A DNA stretch of 64,000 nucleotides from Aliiroseovarius marinus (GCF_004360145.1 NZ_SAIT01000011.1:174939-238938), one strand, 5' to 3'. Positions 15,551 through 24,870 are shown, counted from the stretch's first letter. The notes: generated by a model from the sequence alone, not told the origin. Made by a program: numbers and translations.

Positions 15551-17986
15551 GTGGCTGTTGAGTTTCCATCCCACGCACGCGTGGTCATCGTCGGCGGAGG
15601 CGTCATGGGCGTCGGGCTAGCCTATCATCTCGGGCATGAAGGCTGGGGTGAAGATACGGTGCTGCTTGAAAAAGCCGAGCTGACCTCGGGCAGCACGTGG
15701 CACGCCGCTGGGCAGATCACGCATTCGACCTCGTCCTTCGGGCTTGGGAAATGCGTGGACTACAATATTGGTCTCTATTCCGGCGGGTTGGAGGCCGAGA
15801 CGGGCCAGCCTGTGACATGGCACGGCTGCGGGTCGTTCCGTCTGGCCTATACGGAAGACGAAATGGACTGGCTGCGGCATACGCTGTCGGTGGGCCGCTC
15901 GCTGGGGTTCAACATTGAACTGGTCGGCCCAGATAAGGTGGCCGAGTTGCATCCCTTCTATAACCTCGACGGTGTTCTGGGCGCGCTGCACACACCCGAT
16001 GACGGGCACGTCGATCCGACCAACGTCACGATGGCGATGGCCGCTGGCGCGCGTCAAAAGGGTGTGCGGATCATCCGCCAATGCCGCGCCACCAACATCA
16101 CGCAGGCCGACAGCGGCGAATGGGTCGTCGAGACCGAGAAAGGCACGATCACCTGCGAGCATGTCGTCAATGCGGGCGGCACCTATGCGCGGCAGATGGG
16201 TGAATGGTCGGGGCTGCAACTGCCCATGACCTCGATGACGCACCATTATTTCGTGACCGACGAGGTGCCCGAGTTCCAGAATCTTGAAACCGAACTGCCG
16301 GTTATCCGCGATGACAAGAAGGTCTCGGGCTATATCCGGATGGAGCAAAAGAAGGGCCTGATCGGGATTTACGAGAAAGAGAACCCGAATTCGGTCTGGC
16401 ACGACGAATGCCCGTGGGAATACGAAAACTGGCTGTTCGACGCGGATTATGATCGCGTCATGCCGTATCTCGAAGAAAGCCTGAACCGCATGCCGATCTT
16501 TGCCGAGCTGGGCATTCAGCGCGATGTGCATGGCGCGATCAGCCACCCGCCAGATGGCAACCCGCTGATCGGTCCGGCGCCCGGCGTGCAGAACTATTGG
16601 TGCTGCTGCGGCACGCAGATCGGCATCGGTTGGGGCCCCGGCCTGACGCGCGAACTGGCGCGGTGGATGGTGCATGGGGCGGCGGACATCTCGATGCGCG
16701 AGTTTGATCCGCGTCGCTTCGGCAGCTACGCCACGAAGGACTGGCAGGTGGTGAAGGCCGAGGAGGATTACTGCCTGCGCCACGAAATCCCCTTCCCGCA
16801 TTTCAACCGCTTGGCGGGGCGTCCGATCAAGCCGTCCCCCCTGTATGACCTTCTGAAATCCAAAGGTGCCGTGCATGAAGAGGTCTATGGCTTTGAGCGC
16901 CCGCGCTTCTTTGCTAAGGGGATTGAGCAGCGCGACCACTATTCCTTCAACCGCTCCCCCGTTGACGACATGCTCGCGGCCGAGGTGAAAGCAGTGCGCG
17001 ACGGCGTCGGCATCATGGATGTGACCGCCTTCACCAAGGTGCTGATCGAAGGGCCGGATGCTTACGCGCTGCTTGACCGGCTAACTGCGAACCGAATGCC
17101 GCAGAAAGTGGGGTCGATCACACTGACCCACATGCTGAATCGCGCGGGGCGGATCGAGCTGGAAACGACGATTGTGCGGATGGGCGAGGATCGCTTCTAT
17201 CTGGTCTGCGCGGCCTTCTTTGAACAGCGTCTGCTGGATCATCTGAACCATCAGCGCGCGGATGAAGACGTGACGATCACCGCCCTGTCCTCGGATTGGA
17301 GCGCCCTGTCGCTGAACGGGCCAAAGTCGCGTGACGTCTTGGCAGCCTGCACCGATGCCGATCTGTCAAACGCGGGCTTCCGCTGGCTGTCGGCGCAGGA
17401 AATCACCGTCGCGGGCCACAAAATCTGGGCCTTCCGCATGTCCTATGCGGGCGAGCTTGGGTGGGAATTCCACATGCCGCACGCCGCCTGTCTGGATGTC
17501 TACTCCGCGCTTTGGAACGCGGGCGAGGCACATGGCATCGCCGACTACGGCAGCTTTGCGATGAACGCGATGCGGATGGAGAAGGGCTTTAAGGGCGCAG
17601 GTGAGTTGACCAACGAAGTCACGCTGGCCGAAGCTGACGTGCTGCGTTTTGCCCGGACGGACAAGGACTATCTGGGTCGAGACAAGACCCTGAACACCGA
17701 CCTGCCATGGGTCTGCGCCTATCTGGAAATCGAGCCGGACGGCAAGGCAGACGGTCACGGCGGCGAGGCGGTGATGCTGGACGGGCAGCTGGTTGGCTCG
17801 ACCGCCTCGGTCGCTTTCGGGCCGACGGTCGGGAAGATCCTGGCCTTTGCCTATATCAAGCCCAACGCGGCCACCCCCGGCACGGCGCTTGAGGTCGTGA
17901 TCCACGGCACCCCCCGCGCGGCGCGCGTGCTGGGCGAACCCGCCTATGATCCCGAAAGCCTGAAGCCAAGGATGGATGTGTCATGA
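15551..17986 (+). CDS. FAD-dependent N-demethylase, dimethylglycine/sarcosine dehydrogenase-like
   Basis: An 811-residue two-part enzyme. The N-terminal DAO-type flavin domain has VVIVGGGVMG (residues 11-20) and TSGSTWHAAG, whose H51 matches the histidine that binds FAD covalently in dimethylglycine dehydrogenase. The C-terminal half (from about residue 425) is a GcvT/aminomethyltransferase domain that passes the methyl carbon to tetrahydrofolate, followed by GcvT_C. It oxidatively removes an N-methyl group from a secondary or tertiary amine. The GTG start is chosen because AAGGA lies seven bases upstream and the fold begins immediately after. Its stop overlaps the next start by four bases. 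No folate-cycle genes accompany it. Confidence 0.9.
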   Translation: MAVEFPSHARVVIVGGGVMGVGLAYHLGHEGWGEDTVLLEKAELTSGSTWHAAGQITHSTSSFGLGKCVDYNIGLYSGGLEAETGQPVTWHGCGSFRLAYTEDEMDWLRHTLSVGRSLGFNIELVGPDKVAELHPFYNLDGVLGALHTPDDGHVDPTNVTMAMAAGARQKGVRIIRQCRATNITQADSGEWVVETEKGTITCEHVVNAGGTYARQMGEWSGLQLPMTSMTHHYFVTDEVPEFQNLETELPVIRDDKKVSGYIRMEQKKGLIGIYEKENPNSVWHDECPWEYENWLFDADYDRVMPYLEESLNRMPIFAELGIQRDVHGAISHPPDGNPLIGPAPGVQNYWCCCGTQIGIGWGPGLTRELARWMVHGAADISMREFDPRRFGSYATKDWQVVKAEEDYCLRHEIPFPHFNRLAGRPIKPSPLYDLLKSKGAVHEEVYGFERPRFFAKGIEQRDHYSFNRSPVDDMLAAEVKAVRDGVGIMDVTAFTKVLIEGPDAYALLDRLTANRMPQKVGSITLTHMLNRAGRIELETTIVRMGEDRFYLVCAAFFEQRLLDHLNHQRADEDVTITALSSDWSALSLNGPKSRDVLAACTDADLSNAGFRWLSAQEITVAGHKIWAFRMSYAGELGWEFHMPHAACLDVYSALWNAGEAHGIADYGSFAMNAMRMEKGFKGAGELTNEVTLAEADVLRFARTDKDYLGRDKTLNTDLPWVCAYLEIEPDGKADGHGGEAVMLDGQLVGSTASVAFGPTVGKILAFAYIKPNAATPGTALEVVIHGTPRAARVLGEPAYDPESLKPRMDVS

Positions 17987-19065
17987 CCTTGCCCAAAACA
18001 ATGACGGCCATGGTCACGATGGGCCATGGCGACCTCGATCAGATGGTGTTGCATAAGGATTGGCCTCGTCCTGACCCGGCGCCGGGCGAAGTGCTGATCC
18101 GCGTGGGGGCCTGCGGGCTGAACAACACCGACGTGAACACGCGCTCGGGCTGGTATTCCAAGACCGTGACCGACGCGACAACCGGAGGTGCGTTTGACGA
18201 GGTCGGCAAAGATGACCCCACATGGGGCGGCGCACCGATCACCTTTCCACGCATTCAAGGTGCTGACGTCTGCGGTGAAATCGTCGCCGTTGGCGAAGGT
18301 GTGGATCCGGGCAGGATCGGAGAGCGTGTGATCACCGACAATTGGCTGCGCGATCCCGAGGACCCGACTGACATCAACAAGACCGGCTATTTCGGATCCG
18401 AGCGAGACGGCGGGTTTGCCGAATACACCACCACACCTGCGCGCAATGCTTTGGCGGTGCGGTCCGAGCTTTCGGATGCGGAACTTGCGACGTTCTCGTG
18501 CTCCTATTCGACTGCCGAGGGCATGCTGACCCGCGCAAATGTCACCTCCAAGGACACGGTGCTGGTCCCCGGCGCGTCGGGTGGCGTGGGTGGTGCGCTG
18601 GTGCAATTGGCCAAGCGTCGCGGCGCGCGCGTGATCGCCATGGCGTCCGAGGCAAAGCAGGCCGACGTCGCAGCCCTTGGACCCGATATGATCTTGCCGC
18701 GCGCACCCGAAAATCTGCGTGCGGCGCTTGGCGATGAAAAGATCAGCGTCGTTGCGGATGTTGTAGGGGGGCCCTATTGGCCAACCCTCATCGACATTCT
18801 TGAGCGCGGCGGGCGGTATACGTGTTCCGGGGCAATTGCGGGGCCCATGGTCGATTTGGATCTGCGCACCTTATATCTGCGCGATCTGACCTTTACGGGA
18901 TCGACCGTGATCCCGCCTGAAGTCATGCCCAACCTCATCCGCTATATTGAACGGGACGAGATCAAGCCGCTTTTGGCCGCCTCTTATCCCCTAAAGAAAC
19001 TGCGCGATGCACAGGCCGCGTTCATCGCAAAGACACATGCCGGCAACATCGTGGTGACACCATGA
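17983..19065 (+). CDS. Zinc-independent MDR alcohol dehydrogenase family protein
   Basis: A 360-residue medium-chain dehydrogenase. The position of the catalytic zinc cysteine reads GACGLNNTDVNTRSGWYS, with N-N-T-D, so it is of the quinone-oxidoreductase type. The nucleotide site has VLVPGASGGVGGALVQLAKRRG (in pieces PGASGGVGG, LVQLAKRRG) near residue 190. About 60 extra residues in the N-terminal domain (around residues 55-110) distinguish it from short quinone reductases. It overlaps its neighbours by four bases on both sides and so belongs to the operon. Its substrate is not deducible. Confidence 0.82.
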   Translation: MTLPKTMTAMVTMGHGDLDQMVLHKDWPRPDPAPGEVLIRVGACGLNNTDVNTRSGWYSKTVTDATTGGAFDEVGKDDPTWGGAPITFPRIQGADVCGEIVAVGEGVDPGRIGERVITDNWLRDPEDPTDINKTGYFGSERDGGFAEYTTTPARNALAVRSELSDAELATFSCSYSTAEGMLTRANVTSKDTVLVPGASGGVGGALVQLAKRRGARVIAMASEAKQADVAALGPDMILPRAPENLRAALGDEKISVVADVVGGPYWPTLIDILERGGRYTCSGAIAGPMVDLDLRTLYLRDLTFTGSTVIPPEVMPNLIRYIERDEIKPLLAASYPLKKLRDAQAAFIAKTHAGNIVVTP

Positions 19066-20168
19066 AGATCACGCGCATTTCAGTTTTCCAAGTCGACCTT
19101 CCACTGGAGCATCCCTACTGGCTGTCTGCCGGTAGGCTGAAATTCGAGGTGCTGGACGCCACGCTGGTCAAAGTTGAAACCGACGCCGGTATCACTGGCT
19201 GGGGTGAAGGAACCCCGTGGGGGCACACCTATGTGCCCGCCCACGGTCCGGGCATTCGCGCAGGCATCCAGACGATGGCCCCGTTTGTCCTGGGCCTTGA
19301 CCCGCGCTGCGTGCTCGAGGTCGAGCGCGCCATGGACCTTGCCCTTCCGGGCCACCTTTATACAAAAAGCCCAATTGATATGGCATGCTGGGACATTGCG
19401 GGTCAGGCGGCTGGCCTTCCGATTGCCGATCTGATGGGTGGCGGGTCACGCACGCCGCGCCCGATTGCCTCGTCCGTGGGGGCGAAGACTGTCGAAGAAA
19501 CCCGCGAGGTTATGGAACGCTACAGGCAACGAGGCTATGTCGCCCATTCCGTCAAGATCGGCGGAGACGTGGCGCGTGACATCGCCCGTGTGCGCGATGT
19601 GGAAAGCATCCGCCGTGACGGAGAGATCGTACTTTACGACGTCAATCGCGGCTGGACGCGGCAACAGGCGCTGCGCGTGATGCGCGCCTGCGAGGACCTG
19701 AACGTGATGTTCGAGCAGCCCTGCGAGACGCTTGATGACATCGCGGCGATCAGCGGCAAACATGCCGCGCCCGTGTCGGTGGATGAAACACTGGTTACAT
19801 TGCAAGACGCCGCGCGCATTGCTCGCGATGGACTGGCCGAGATTTTCGGCATCAAGTTGAACCGTGTCGGAGGCTTGACCAAAGCAGCCCGCATGCGCGA
19901 CATCGCTTTGGCCCACGGCATCGACATGTTTGTCATGGCCACTGGTGGATCGGTTTTGGCGGACACCGAAGCGTTGCATTTGGCCGCAACCATTCCCGAC
20001 GCCAATTGCCACGCGGTCTGGGCCTGTCAGGATATGCTGACAATCGACATCGCAGGCGGGCGGGGGCCGCGCAACATTGACGGGCATCTGCACCTGCCCG
20101 AAGCTCCGGGCCTTGGGGTTCATCCAGAAGAAGAGGCACTGGGCGATCCAGTGGCGGTGTACTCATGA
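19062..20168 (+). CDS. Enolase-superfamily enzyme 1 (MLE subgroup; HpbD / cis-3-hydroxyproline dehydratase-like)
   Basis: A 368-residue (beta/alpha)7beta-barrel enzyme with the N-terminal capping domain (MKITRISVFQVDLPLEHPYW) and barrel. Candidate metal ligands are D193, E218 (FEQPC) and D241 (VDET); likely acid-base lysines are K165 (SVKIGG) and K265 (GIKLNRVGG). The EQPC motif, the GWTR segment and the ending GLGVHPEEEALGDPVAVYS resemble 4-hydroxyproline-betaine 2-epimerase and cis-3-hydroxy-L-proline dehydratase as I remember them. Residues 292-297 read MATGGS, where those relatives have an acidic W-G-G-D motif. It overlaps both neighbours by four bases. The reaction is probably epimerisation or dehydration of a proline-like acid. 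Confidence 0.82.
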   Translation: MKITRISVFQVDLPLEHPYWLSAGRLKFEVLDATLVKVETDAGITGWGEGTPWGHTYVPAHGPGIRAGIQTMAPFVLGLDPRCVLEVERAMDLALPGHLYTKSPIDMACWDIAGQAAGLPIADLMGGGSRTPRPIASSVGAKTVEETREVMERYRQRGYVAHSVKIGGDVARDIARVRDVESIRRDGEIVLYDVNRGWTRQQALRVMRACEDLNVMFEQPCETLDDIAAISGKHAAPVSVDETLVTLQDAARIARDGLAEIFGIKLNRVGGLTKAARMRDIALAHGIDMFVMATGGSVLADTEALHLAATIPDANCHAVWACQDMLTIDIAGGRGPRNIDGHLHLPEAPGLGVHPEEEALGDPVAVYS

Positions 20169-21268
20169 AAGTTACAAGAATATCTCTGTGGTCGGTCGAT
20201 CTGACCAGCCATGAAACCTACTACATGGCCGAAGGCAAAACCTGCGACACGGTCAAAAGTCATGTCCTGTGTCTGGAAACCGACACCGGCCTGAAAGGCT
20301 GGGGCGAGGTCTGTCCGATCCCGCATTACCTGCCCGCTTTCGCGGGGGGCGTCCCCAGCGCGGTTCAGGAAATGGCACCGGAAATCCTTGGTGTCTCGCC
20401 CTTCGGTGTGGATGCCTCAATGCGTAAACTGGATGCGTTTCTGCAAGGGCATTTCCACGCGAAATCCATCGTCGACATGGCGCTGTGGGATCTGTTCGGA
20501 AAGGCAACCGAGCAGCCGCTTTATGCGTTGCTTGGCGGGCGTACCCATGCTGACATGCCGCTCTATCATTCGATCACCTGCATCGCGCCCGACGACATGG
20601 CGCGGATTGCGCGCGAGGCGTATGCCACGGGCATCCGACAGTTTCAGGTCAAACTGGGCGCGGATGGCGATTGGGAGGCCGATGCAGAGCGTCTGGCCAA
20701 AGTGCGCGAGGCTGTGGGGGACGGTCCCTTGGTCTACGGCGACTGGAACTGCGGGGCGACCAAGTTGCAGGCCACGCGGACGGGGCGCGCTGTGGCCCAT
20801 CTGGACGTAATGTTGGAGCAGCCCTGCAAAACGCTGGAAGATTGTGCCGCGGTTCGGCAGGCAACTGGCCTGCCCATGAAGATCGACGAGGGCGCCTTCG
20901 ATCTGGCGTCGCTGATGCGTGCGCACGAACTTGGTGTGTTGGACGCGGTGGCCTTGAAACTGTCGAAGTTCGGCGGGCTGTCCGCCATGCGCCGCGCGCG
21001 TGATCTGACCGTGCATCTGGGGGCGGAAATCTGCGCTGAATGCACGTGGGGATCGGACATCGTGACGGCGGCGTCGCTGCATTTCGCCGCCTCGACCCCG
21101 CAAAGCGCGCTTTTGAATACCTGCGATCTGTCGTCCTATGTCGGCCCGCGCATTGCGCCCGATTGCCCGACCCGCAAGGATGGACGTATCGCCCCGCCAG
21201 AAGGTCCGGGGCTTGGGGTGACGCCCGACCCGGACATCCTTGGAACCCCCATTCTTGAACTGGAGTGA
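20165..21268 (+). CDS. Enolase-superfamily enzyme 2 (MLE subgroup, tandem paralogue)
   Basis: A 367-residue enolase-superfamily protein that aligns without gaps in its core to the preceding one: K163 (QVKLG), D193 (GDWNCG), E218 (LEQPC), D241 (IDEG) and K265 (ALKLSKFGG). Unlike its partner it keeps an acidic aromatic motif AECTWGSD at residues 291-298. The final PEGPGLGVTPDPDILGTP is typical of the subgroup. Two complete paralogues in tandem suggest successive steps, for example an epimerase plus a dehydratase, or action on two stereoisomers. It ends three bases before the aminotransferase. Confidence 0.82.
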   Translation: MKVTRISLWSVDLTSHETYYMAEGKTCDTVKSHVLCLETDTGLKGWGEVCPIPHYLPAFAGGVPSAVQEMAPEILGVSPFGVDASMRKLDAFLQGHFHAKSIVDMALWDLFGKATEQPLYALLGGRTHADMPLYHSITCIAPDDMARIAREAYATGIRQFQVKLGADGDWEADAERLAKVREAVGDGPLVYGDWNCGATKLQATRTGRAVAHLDVMLEQPCKTLEDCAAVRQATGLPMKIDEGAFDLASLMRAHELGVLDAVALKLSKFGGLSAMRRARDLTVHLGAEICAECTWGSDIVTAASLHFAASTPQSALLNTCDLSSYVGPRIAPDCPTRKDGRIAPPEGPGLGVTPDPDILGTPILELE

Positions 21269-21271
21269 CCC

Positions 21272-22549
21272 ATGCAGAAACTGACCTCTCAAGCTGATTG
21301 GATCGCCCGCGCCCGCACCGTATTGCCCGCCGGCGGCTTTGGAAATTTCGACCCCGGCATTGTCATCGCGCGCGGAGAAGGAAGCCATGTCTGGGACGAG
21401 AATGGGAACGAGTATATCGACTATCTGATCGGCTCTGGCCCGATGCTTTTGGGCCATGGCCACCCCGAGGTGATCGAAGCCGTGCTTGAACAGCTCCCCC
21501 TTGGCATGACCTTCTTTGCGAACAACGCAAAAGGCATCGAACTGGCCGAGGCGATCGTCGACGCGGTGCCCTGTTGTGAACAGGTCCGGTTCGTCGCCTC
21601 GGGGGGCGAGGCCGACATGTACGCCATCCGCCTTGCCCGTGCCTATACCGGGCGCGACAAGATCCTGAAGTTTGAAGGCGGCTATCACGGGATGAGCGCT
21701 GAGGCACAGATGAGCCTTGCGCCCGAGGCGCGCGTCAACTTTCCCCAAGCCGTGCCGGACAGCGCAGGCATCCCGCAAGGGGTCGCCGACCAGATGCTAA
21801 TCGCGCCGTTCAACGATCTGGCCGCGGTCGAGGCGCTGTTGACCGAGCACAACGACGTCGCCGCGATCATCGTCGAGCCGTTGCAACGGATCATTCCCGC
21901 CGACCCGGGCTATCTGCAAGGGCTGCGCGATCTGTGTGACAAGCACAGCGTTTTGCTGATTTTTGACGAGATCGTCACAGGCTTCCGTCTGGCCTATGGC
22001 GGCGCGCAGGAACGCTATGGCGTGACGCCTGATATCTGCACCTTGGGCAAGATCATCGGCGGCGGCTTCCCCTTGGCTGCGCTTGGCGCCAGCGCCGAGA
22101 TCATGCAGCATTTCGACAAGTCCGTCGTCGGCGCGGACAAGTGGCTGATGCAACTGGGCACGTTGTCGGGGAACCCCATCGCCTCGGTCGCAGGGCTGAA
22201 AACGATGGAGATCCTGCGGCGCGAAGGCAACTACGGTCGCCTGCGTGCCATCGGGAAGCAACTGCAAGACATGCAAAGCGAGGCGCTAAGCGCGGCGGAT
22301 ATTCCGCACCAGATTTGTGGGGATGAGACCCTGTTCGACATCTTCTTCACAAGCGGCGCCTGCCGGGACTACCGCACCGCAAAACATGATGACCCACAGC
22401 GCAACGCGACCTACAACGCGACGCTGCGACGTCATGGCATCTTCAAGTCTCCGGGCAAGCTGTACCCGTCGCTGGCAGACACGGAAGCGGATCTGGAGCA
22501 GACCCGGATTGCCGTTCAGGCAGCGGTGCAGGCGATTAGCGCGGCCTAA
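21272..22549 (+). CDS. Class III PLP aminotransferase (glutamate-1-semialdehyde aminomutase-like)
   Basis: A 425-residue PLP enzyme of fold type I. The pyridine-nitrogen aspartate is D232 (IFDEIVTGFR) and the Schiff-base lysine K260 (TLGKIIGGG). GPMLLGHGHPEV and EGGYHG are the usual cofactor and phosphate regions. Sequence style is that of the HemL/GSAM branch, but the location in a catabolic operon makes heme synthesis unlikely; it more probably transfers or isomerises the amino group of a pathway intermediate. It is the last gene of the plus-strand operon, followed by a strong hairpin. Confidence 0.86.
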   Translation: MQKLTSQADWIARARTVLPAGGFGNFDPGIVIARGEGSHVWDENGNEYIDYLIGSGPMLLGHGHPEVIEAVLEQLPLGMTFFANNAKGIELAEAIVDAVPCCEQVRFVASGGEADMYAIRLARAYTGRDKILKFEGGYHGMSAEAQMSLAPEARVNFPQAVPDSAGIPQGVADQMLIAPFNDLAAVEALLTEHNDVAAIIVEPLQRIIPADPGYLQGLRDLCDKHSVLLIFDEIVTGFRLAYGGAQERYGVTPDICTLGKIIGGGFPLAALGASAEIMQHFDKSVVGADKWLMQLGTLSGNPIASVAGLKTMEILRREGNYGRLRAIGKQLQDMQSEALSAADIPHQICGDETLFDIFFTSGACRDYRTAKHDDPQRNATYNATLRRHGIFKSPGKLYPSLADTEADLEQTRIAVQAAVQAISAA

Positions 22550-22562
22550 GCTGAGGGGAATA

Positions 22563-22590
22563 CTGCCGCGCCGCCTGTTGGGCGCGGCAG
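22563..22590. terminator. Bidirectional hairpin between convergent operons
   Basis: CTGCCGCGCC and GGCGCGGCAG form a perfect 10-bp stem with an eight-base loop in the 50-base gap between the convergent aminotransferase and semialdehyde dehydrogenase genes. T-runs are weak, so it may act partly as an mRNA 3' end stabiliser. Confidence 0.75.
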
Positions 22591-22598
22591 AGCGAAAA

Positions 22599-24107
22599 TT
22601 ACAGGTCCTCGGGCAGCAGCGCCGCAGGCAGGTTCTGATAGCAGACCGGACGCAGGAAGCGGCGAATGGCAAGCGTGCCCACTGCCGTTGCGCCGAAATT
22701 GGTTGAAGCCGGGTAGGGGCCGCCATGTACCATCGCGTCAGCGACCTCGACACCCGTGGGGAAGCCATTGGCCAGAATGCGGCCTGCTTTGCGCTCCAGA
22801 ATAGGCATCAAGGCACGGGCGTCGTCTGTGTCGCCGTCGTCCATATGCAGGGTGCAGGTCAGCTGGCCGTCTAGGGCGCGGGCCATCTGCTGCATCTCGC
22901 CCGTGTCCTTGGCTAGAACGACGAGCCCCAGCGGGCCGAAGACCTCTTCGCCCAGCGTCTCATTCGCGAGCCAATTCTGCACGCTGGTCTGGAACAGATA
23001 GGGTGTCGCCTGCCGCTGATCACACATCGAGGTCAGCACCTCTTGCACCCCAGTGGTCGCAGCGATCCGCGCCTGCCCGTCGCGATAAGCGCTGGCGATG
23101 CCATCTGTCAGCATGGTTTGCGCGCCGACCTCTGCCAGCCCGGCGGTGGCAGCGTCCAGGAAAGGCTGCGCCTGATCTTCGCGGATCACCGCGATGCCGG
23201 GATTGGTGCAAAACTGCCCCGCACCCATGGTCAGCGATCCAACCCAACCCGCGCCCAGCTCTGCGCCACGTGCGGCGGCGGCGTCAGGCAGGATGAACAT
23301 CGGGTTCACCGATCCGAGCTCGCCAAAGAACGGTATGGGTTCAGGGCGGGCAGCGCAAAGGTCAAACAGCGCGCGGCCCCCGGCAAGGCTGCCGGTAAAG
23401 CCCACGGCCTTGATCAGAGGGTGCTGGACCAAGGCGGCCCCGACCTCGCGGCCACCATCCTGCACAAGGCTGAACACGCCGGGATGCAGGCCGCAGTCCG
23501 CGATGGCCGCGTGGATCGCGTCGGCGATGATCTCGGCCGTGCCGGGGTGGGCGGGGTGGCCTTTGACCACGACGGGGCAACCTGCGGCCAAAGCAGATGC
23601 GGTGTCGCCCCCGGCGGTCGAAAAGGCGAGCGGGAAGTTTGACGCACCGAAGACGGCGACCGGGCCGATGGGGCGCTGGATCATCTTCAGATCGGGACGG
23701 GGCAGGGGCGCACGGTCAGGCAGAGCGGCATCATGGCGGCGGTCCAGATAGGCCCCTTGAAGGATGTGATCGGCGAACAGGCGCAATTGGCCGGTGGTGC
23801 GACCCCGTTCGCCCTGCAGGCGGGCTTCGGGCAGGCCGGTTTCTTGCGTGCCGATCTGGGTGATCGCGTCGGCGCGGGCCTCGATTTGGTCCGCGATGGC
23901 ATTCAGAAAGGCGGCGCGCTGGGCGCGGGTGGAATAGCCGTAGCTTTCAAACGCCTCTTCCGCGGCATTGGCGGCGGCGTCGACATCCGCAGGCGTGCCC
24001 AGCGAGAACTGATGCGACAGCCCATGCGCGGGGCTGGATGGGAAGGTCGCATCGCCCGCGACCCAAGCGCCGGCGATCAGGTGTTTTCCGTGAGGGATGA
24101 AGGTCAT
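22599..24107 (-). CDS. Alpha-ketoglutarate semialdehyde (2,5-dioxovalerate) dehydrogenase
   Basis: A 502-residue aldehyde dehydrogenase of the branch that oxidises 2-oxoglutarate semialdehyde to 2-oxoglutarate, the last step of hydroxyproline and some sugar-acid pathways. Catalytic residues are N157 (ASNFP), E263 (GELGS) and C300 (GAGQFCTNPG); the GAGQFC form is typical of this branch. Divergent placement is not needed because it lies downstream of the GntR gene on the same strand, yet it has its own copy of the GGATAATGTATCC operator 22 bases before the start. Adjacent epimerase and deaminase genes support hydroxyproline breakdown. Confidence 0.9.
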   Translation of the reverse strand: MTFIPHGKHLIAGAWVAGDATFPSSPAHGLSHQFSLGTPADVDAAANAAEEAFESYGYSTRAQRAAFLNAIADQIEARADAITQIGTQETGLPEARLQGERGRTTGQLRLFADHILQGAYLDRRHDAALPDRAPLPRPDLKMIQRPIGPVAVFGASNFPLAFSTAGGDTASALAAGCPVVVKGHPAHPGTAEIIADAIHAAIADCGLHPGVFSLVQDGGREVGAALVQHPLIKAVGFTGSLAGGRALFDLCAARPEPIPFFGELGSVNPMFILPDAAAARGAELGAGWVGSLTMGAGQFCTNPGIAVIREDQAQPFLDAATAGLAEVGAQTMLTDGIASAYRDGQARIAATTGVQEVLTSMCDQRQATPYLFQTSVQNWLANETLGEEVFGPLGLVVLAKDTGEMQQMARALDGQLTCTLHMDDGDTDDARALMPILERKAGRILANGFPTGVEVADAMVHGGPYPASTNFGATAVGTLAIRRFLRPVCYQNLPAALLPEDL

Positions 24108-24129
24108 GCGGGCCTCTTGCTTATTGTAT

Positions 24130-24142
24130 GGATAATGTATCC
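24130..24142. promoter_or_regulatory. GntR operator, copy 1 (semialdehyde dehydrogenase promoter)
   Basis: GGATA-ATG-TATCC, a dyad lying between the GntR gene and the semialdehyde dehydrogenase start. The identical 13 bases recur before the DHDPS-family gene. Its size and AT-rich centre suit FCD-type GntR regulators. Confidence 0.75.
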
Positions 24143-24189
24143 AAAAATTACGGATATAAGGAGTGCTGTCTGGTGCTGCCGTTGGCGGA

Positions 24190-24870
24190 TCAGGTGGCTT
24201 CGGCGTCCCGAAGCTCGGCGATCACGCCCAGAAGCTCGGATTTGGTGTGGCTGATGTGGTGGGTCAGAAGGGCCGCGGCCGCGTCAATATCCCCGGCCTT
24301 GGCGAAGCTTAGAAGGCGGCGGTGTTCGTCCTTGGCGGACTCGCGCTTGCCGCTGATGCTCAGATGCATCCGTACATAGCGGTCCGATTGCAGGTTCACG
24401 CGGTGCAACAGCTCGTTCGTCAAGTTGCGACCGGCAGCAGCATAGAGCGCCGTGTGATAGTCGAAGTTCAACGCGCCCCACTGGGTCACGTCATCCGCGT
24501 CATACGAGGCGTCCATCTTGTCCAGAATACCCTCGCACCGGGCGAAATCGGCCTTCGTCATGTTGGGGATGGCGCGTTTGAACAGATCAACCTCAATCAG
24601 GATGCGCAGGTCGAAAATCTCGGCAATTTCGGCGATGGAATGCTTCACAACCGAGGCGCCGCGATTGTTGGTCAAATGCACCAGACCCTCGGAATCCAGC
24701 CGCTTCAACGCCTCGCGGATGGGCATGCGTGAGACGTCGTATTCGTCGGCCAAGGCCTCTTGCCGGATCACCTCGCCCTCGGCCAACTCGCCGCTCAGAA
24801 TGCGCTCGCGCAGGTCATTGGCGATGACATCCGGAAGGCTTTGGCGTGCGATCTTGCGTTTGGCGGTCAT
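24190..24870 (-). CDS. GntR-family regulator, FCD (FadR/VanR) subfamily
   Basis: A 226-residue regulator. The N-terminal winged helix (residues 8-75) shows DLRERILSGELAEGEVI, then ALADEYDVSRMPIREALKRL and a wing containing LTNNRGASV. The C-terminal helical FCD domain carries the usual metal/ligand histidines (FDYHTAL and LLTHHISHTK). It sits inside the hydroxyproline-type gene set and is probably autoregulated through the operators found before the first gene of the set and before the semialdehyde dehydrogenase gene. The effector is probably a hydroxyproline-pathway intermediate (inference). Confidence 0.92.
   Translation of the reverse strand: MTAKRKIARQSLPDVIANDLRERILSGELAEGEVIRQEALADEYDVSRMPIREALKRLDSEGLVHLTNNRGASVVKHSIAEIAEIFDLRILIEVDLFKRAIPNMTKADFARCEGILDKMDASYDADDVTQWGALNFDYHTALYAAAGRNLTNELLHRVNLQSDRYVRMHLSISGKRESAKDEHRRLLSFAKAGDIDAAAALLTHHISHTKSELLGVIAELRDAEAT

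Noticed and set aside
20417..21778. Long open minus-strand frame (about 450 codons) opposite the second enolase gene and the start of the aminotransferase.
   Set aside because: It lies fully antisense to two well-recognised genes, has no family resemblance and reflects high GC coding bias; likewise for similar antisense frames at 15.6-16.9, 47.5-48.8 and 50.1-51.5 kb.
21272..22549. Assignment as hemL for heme synthesis.
   Set aside because: It is embedded as the last gene of a catabolic operon; the class III fold is shared by many aminotransferases.
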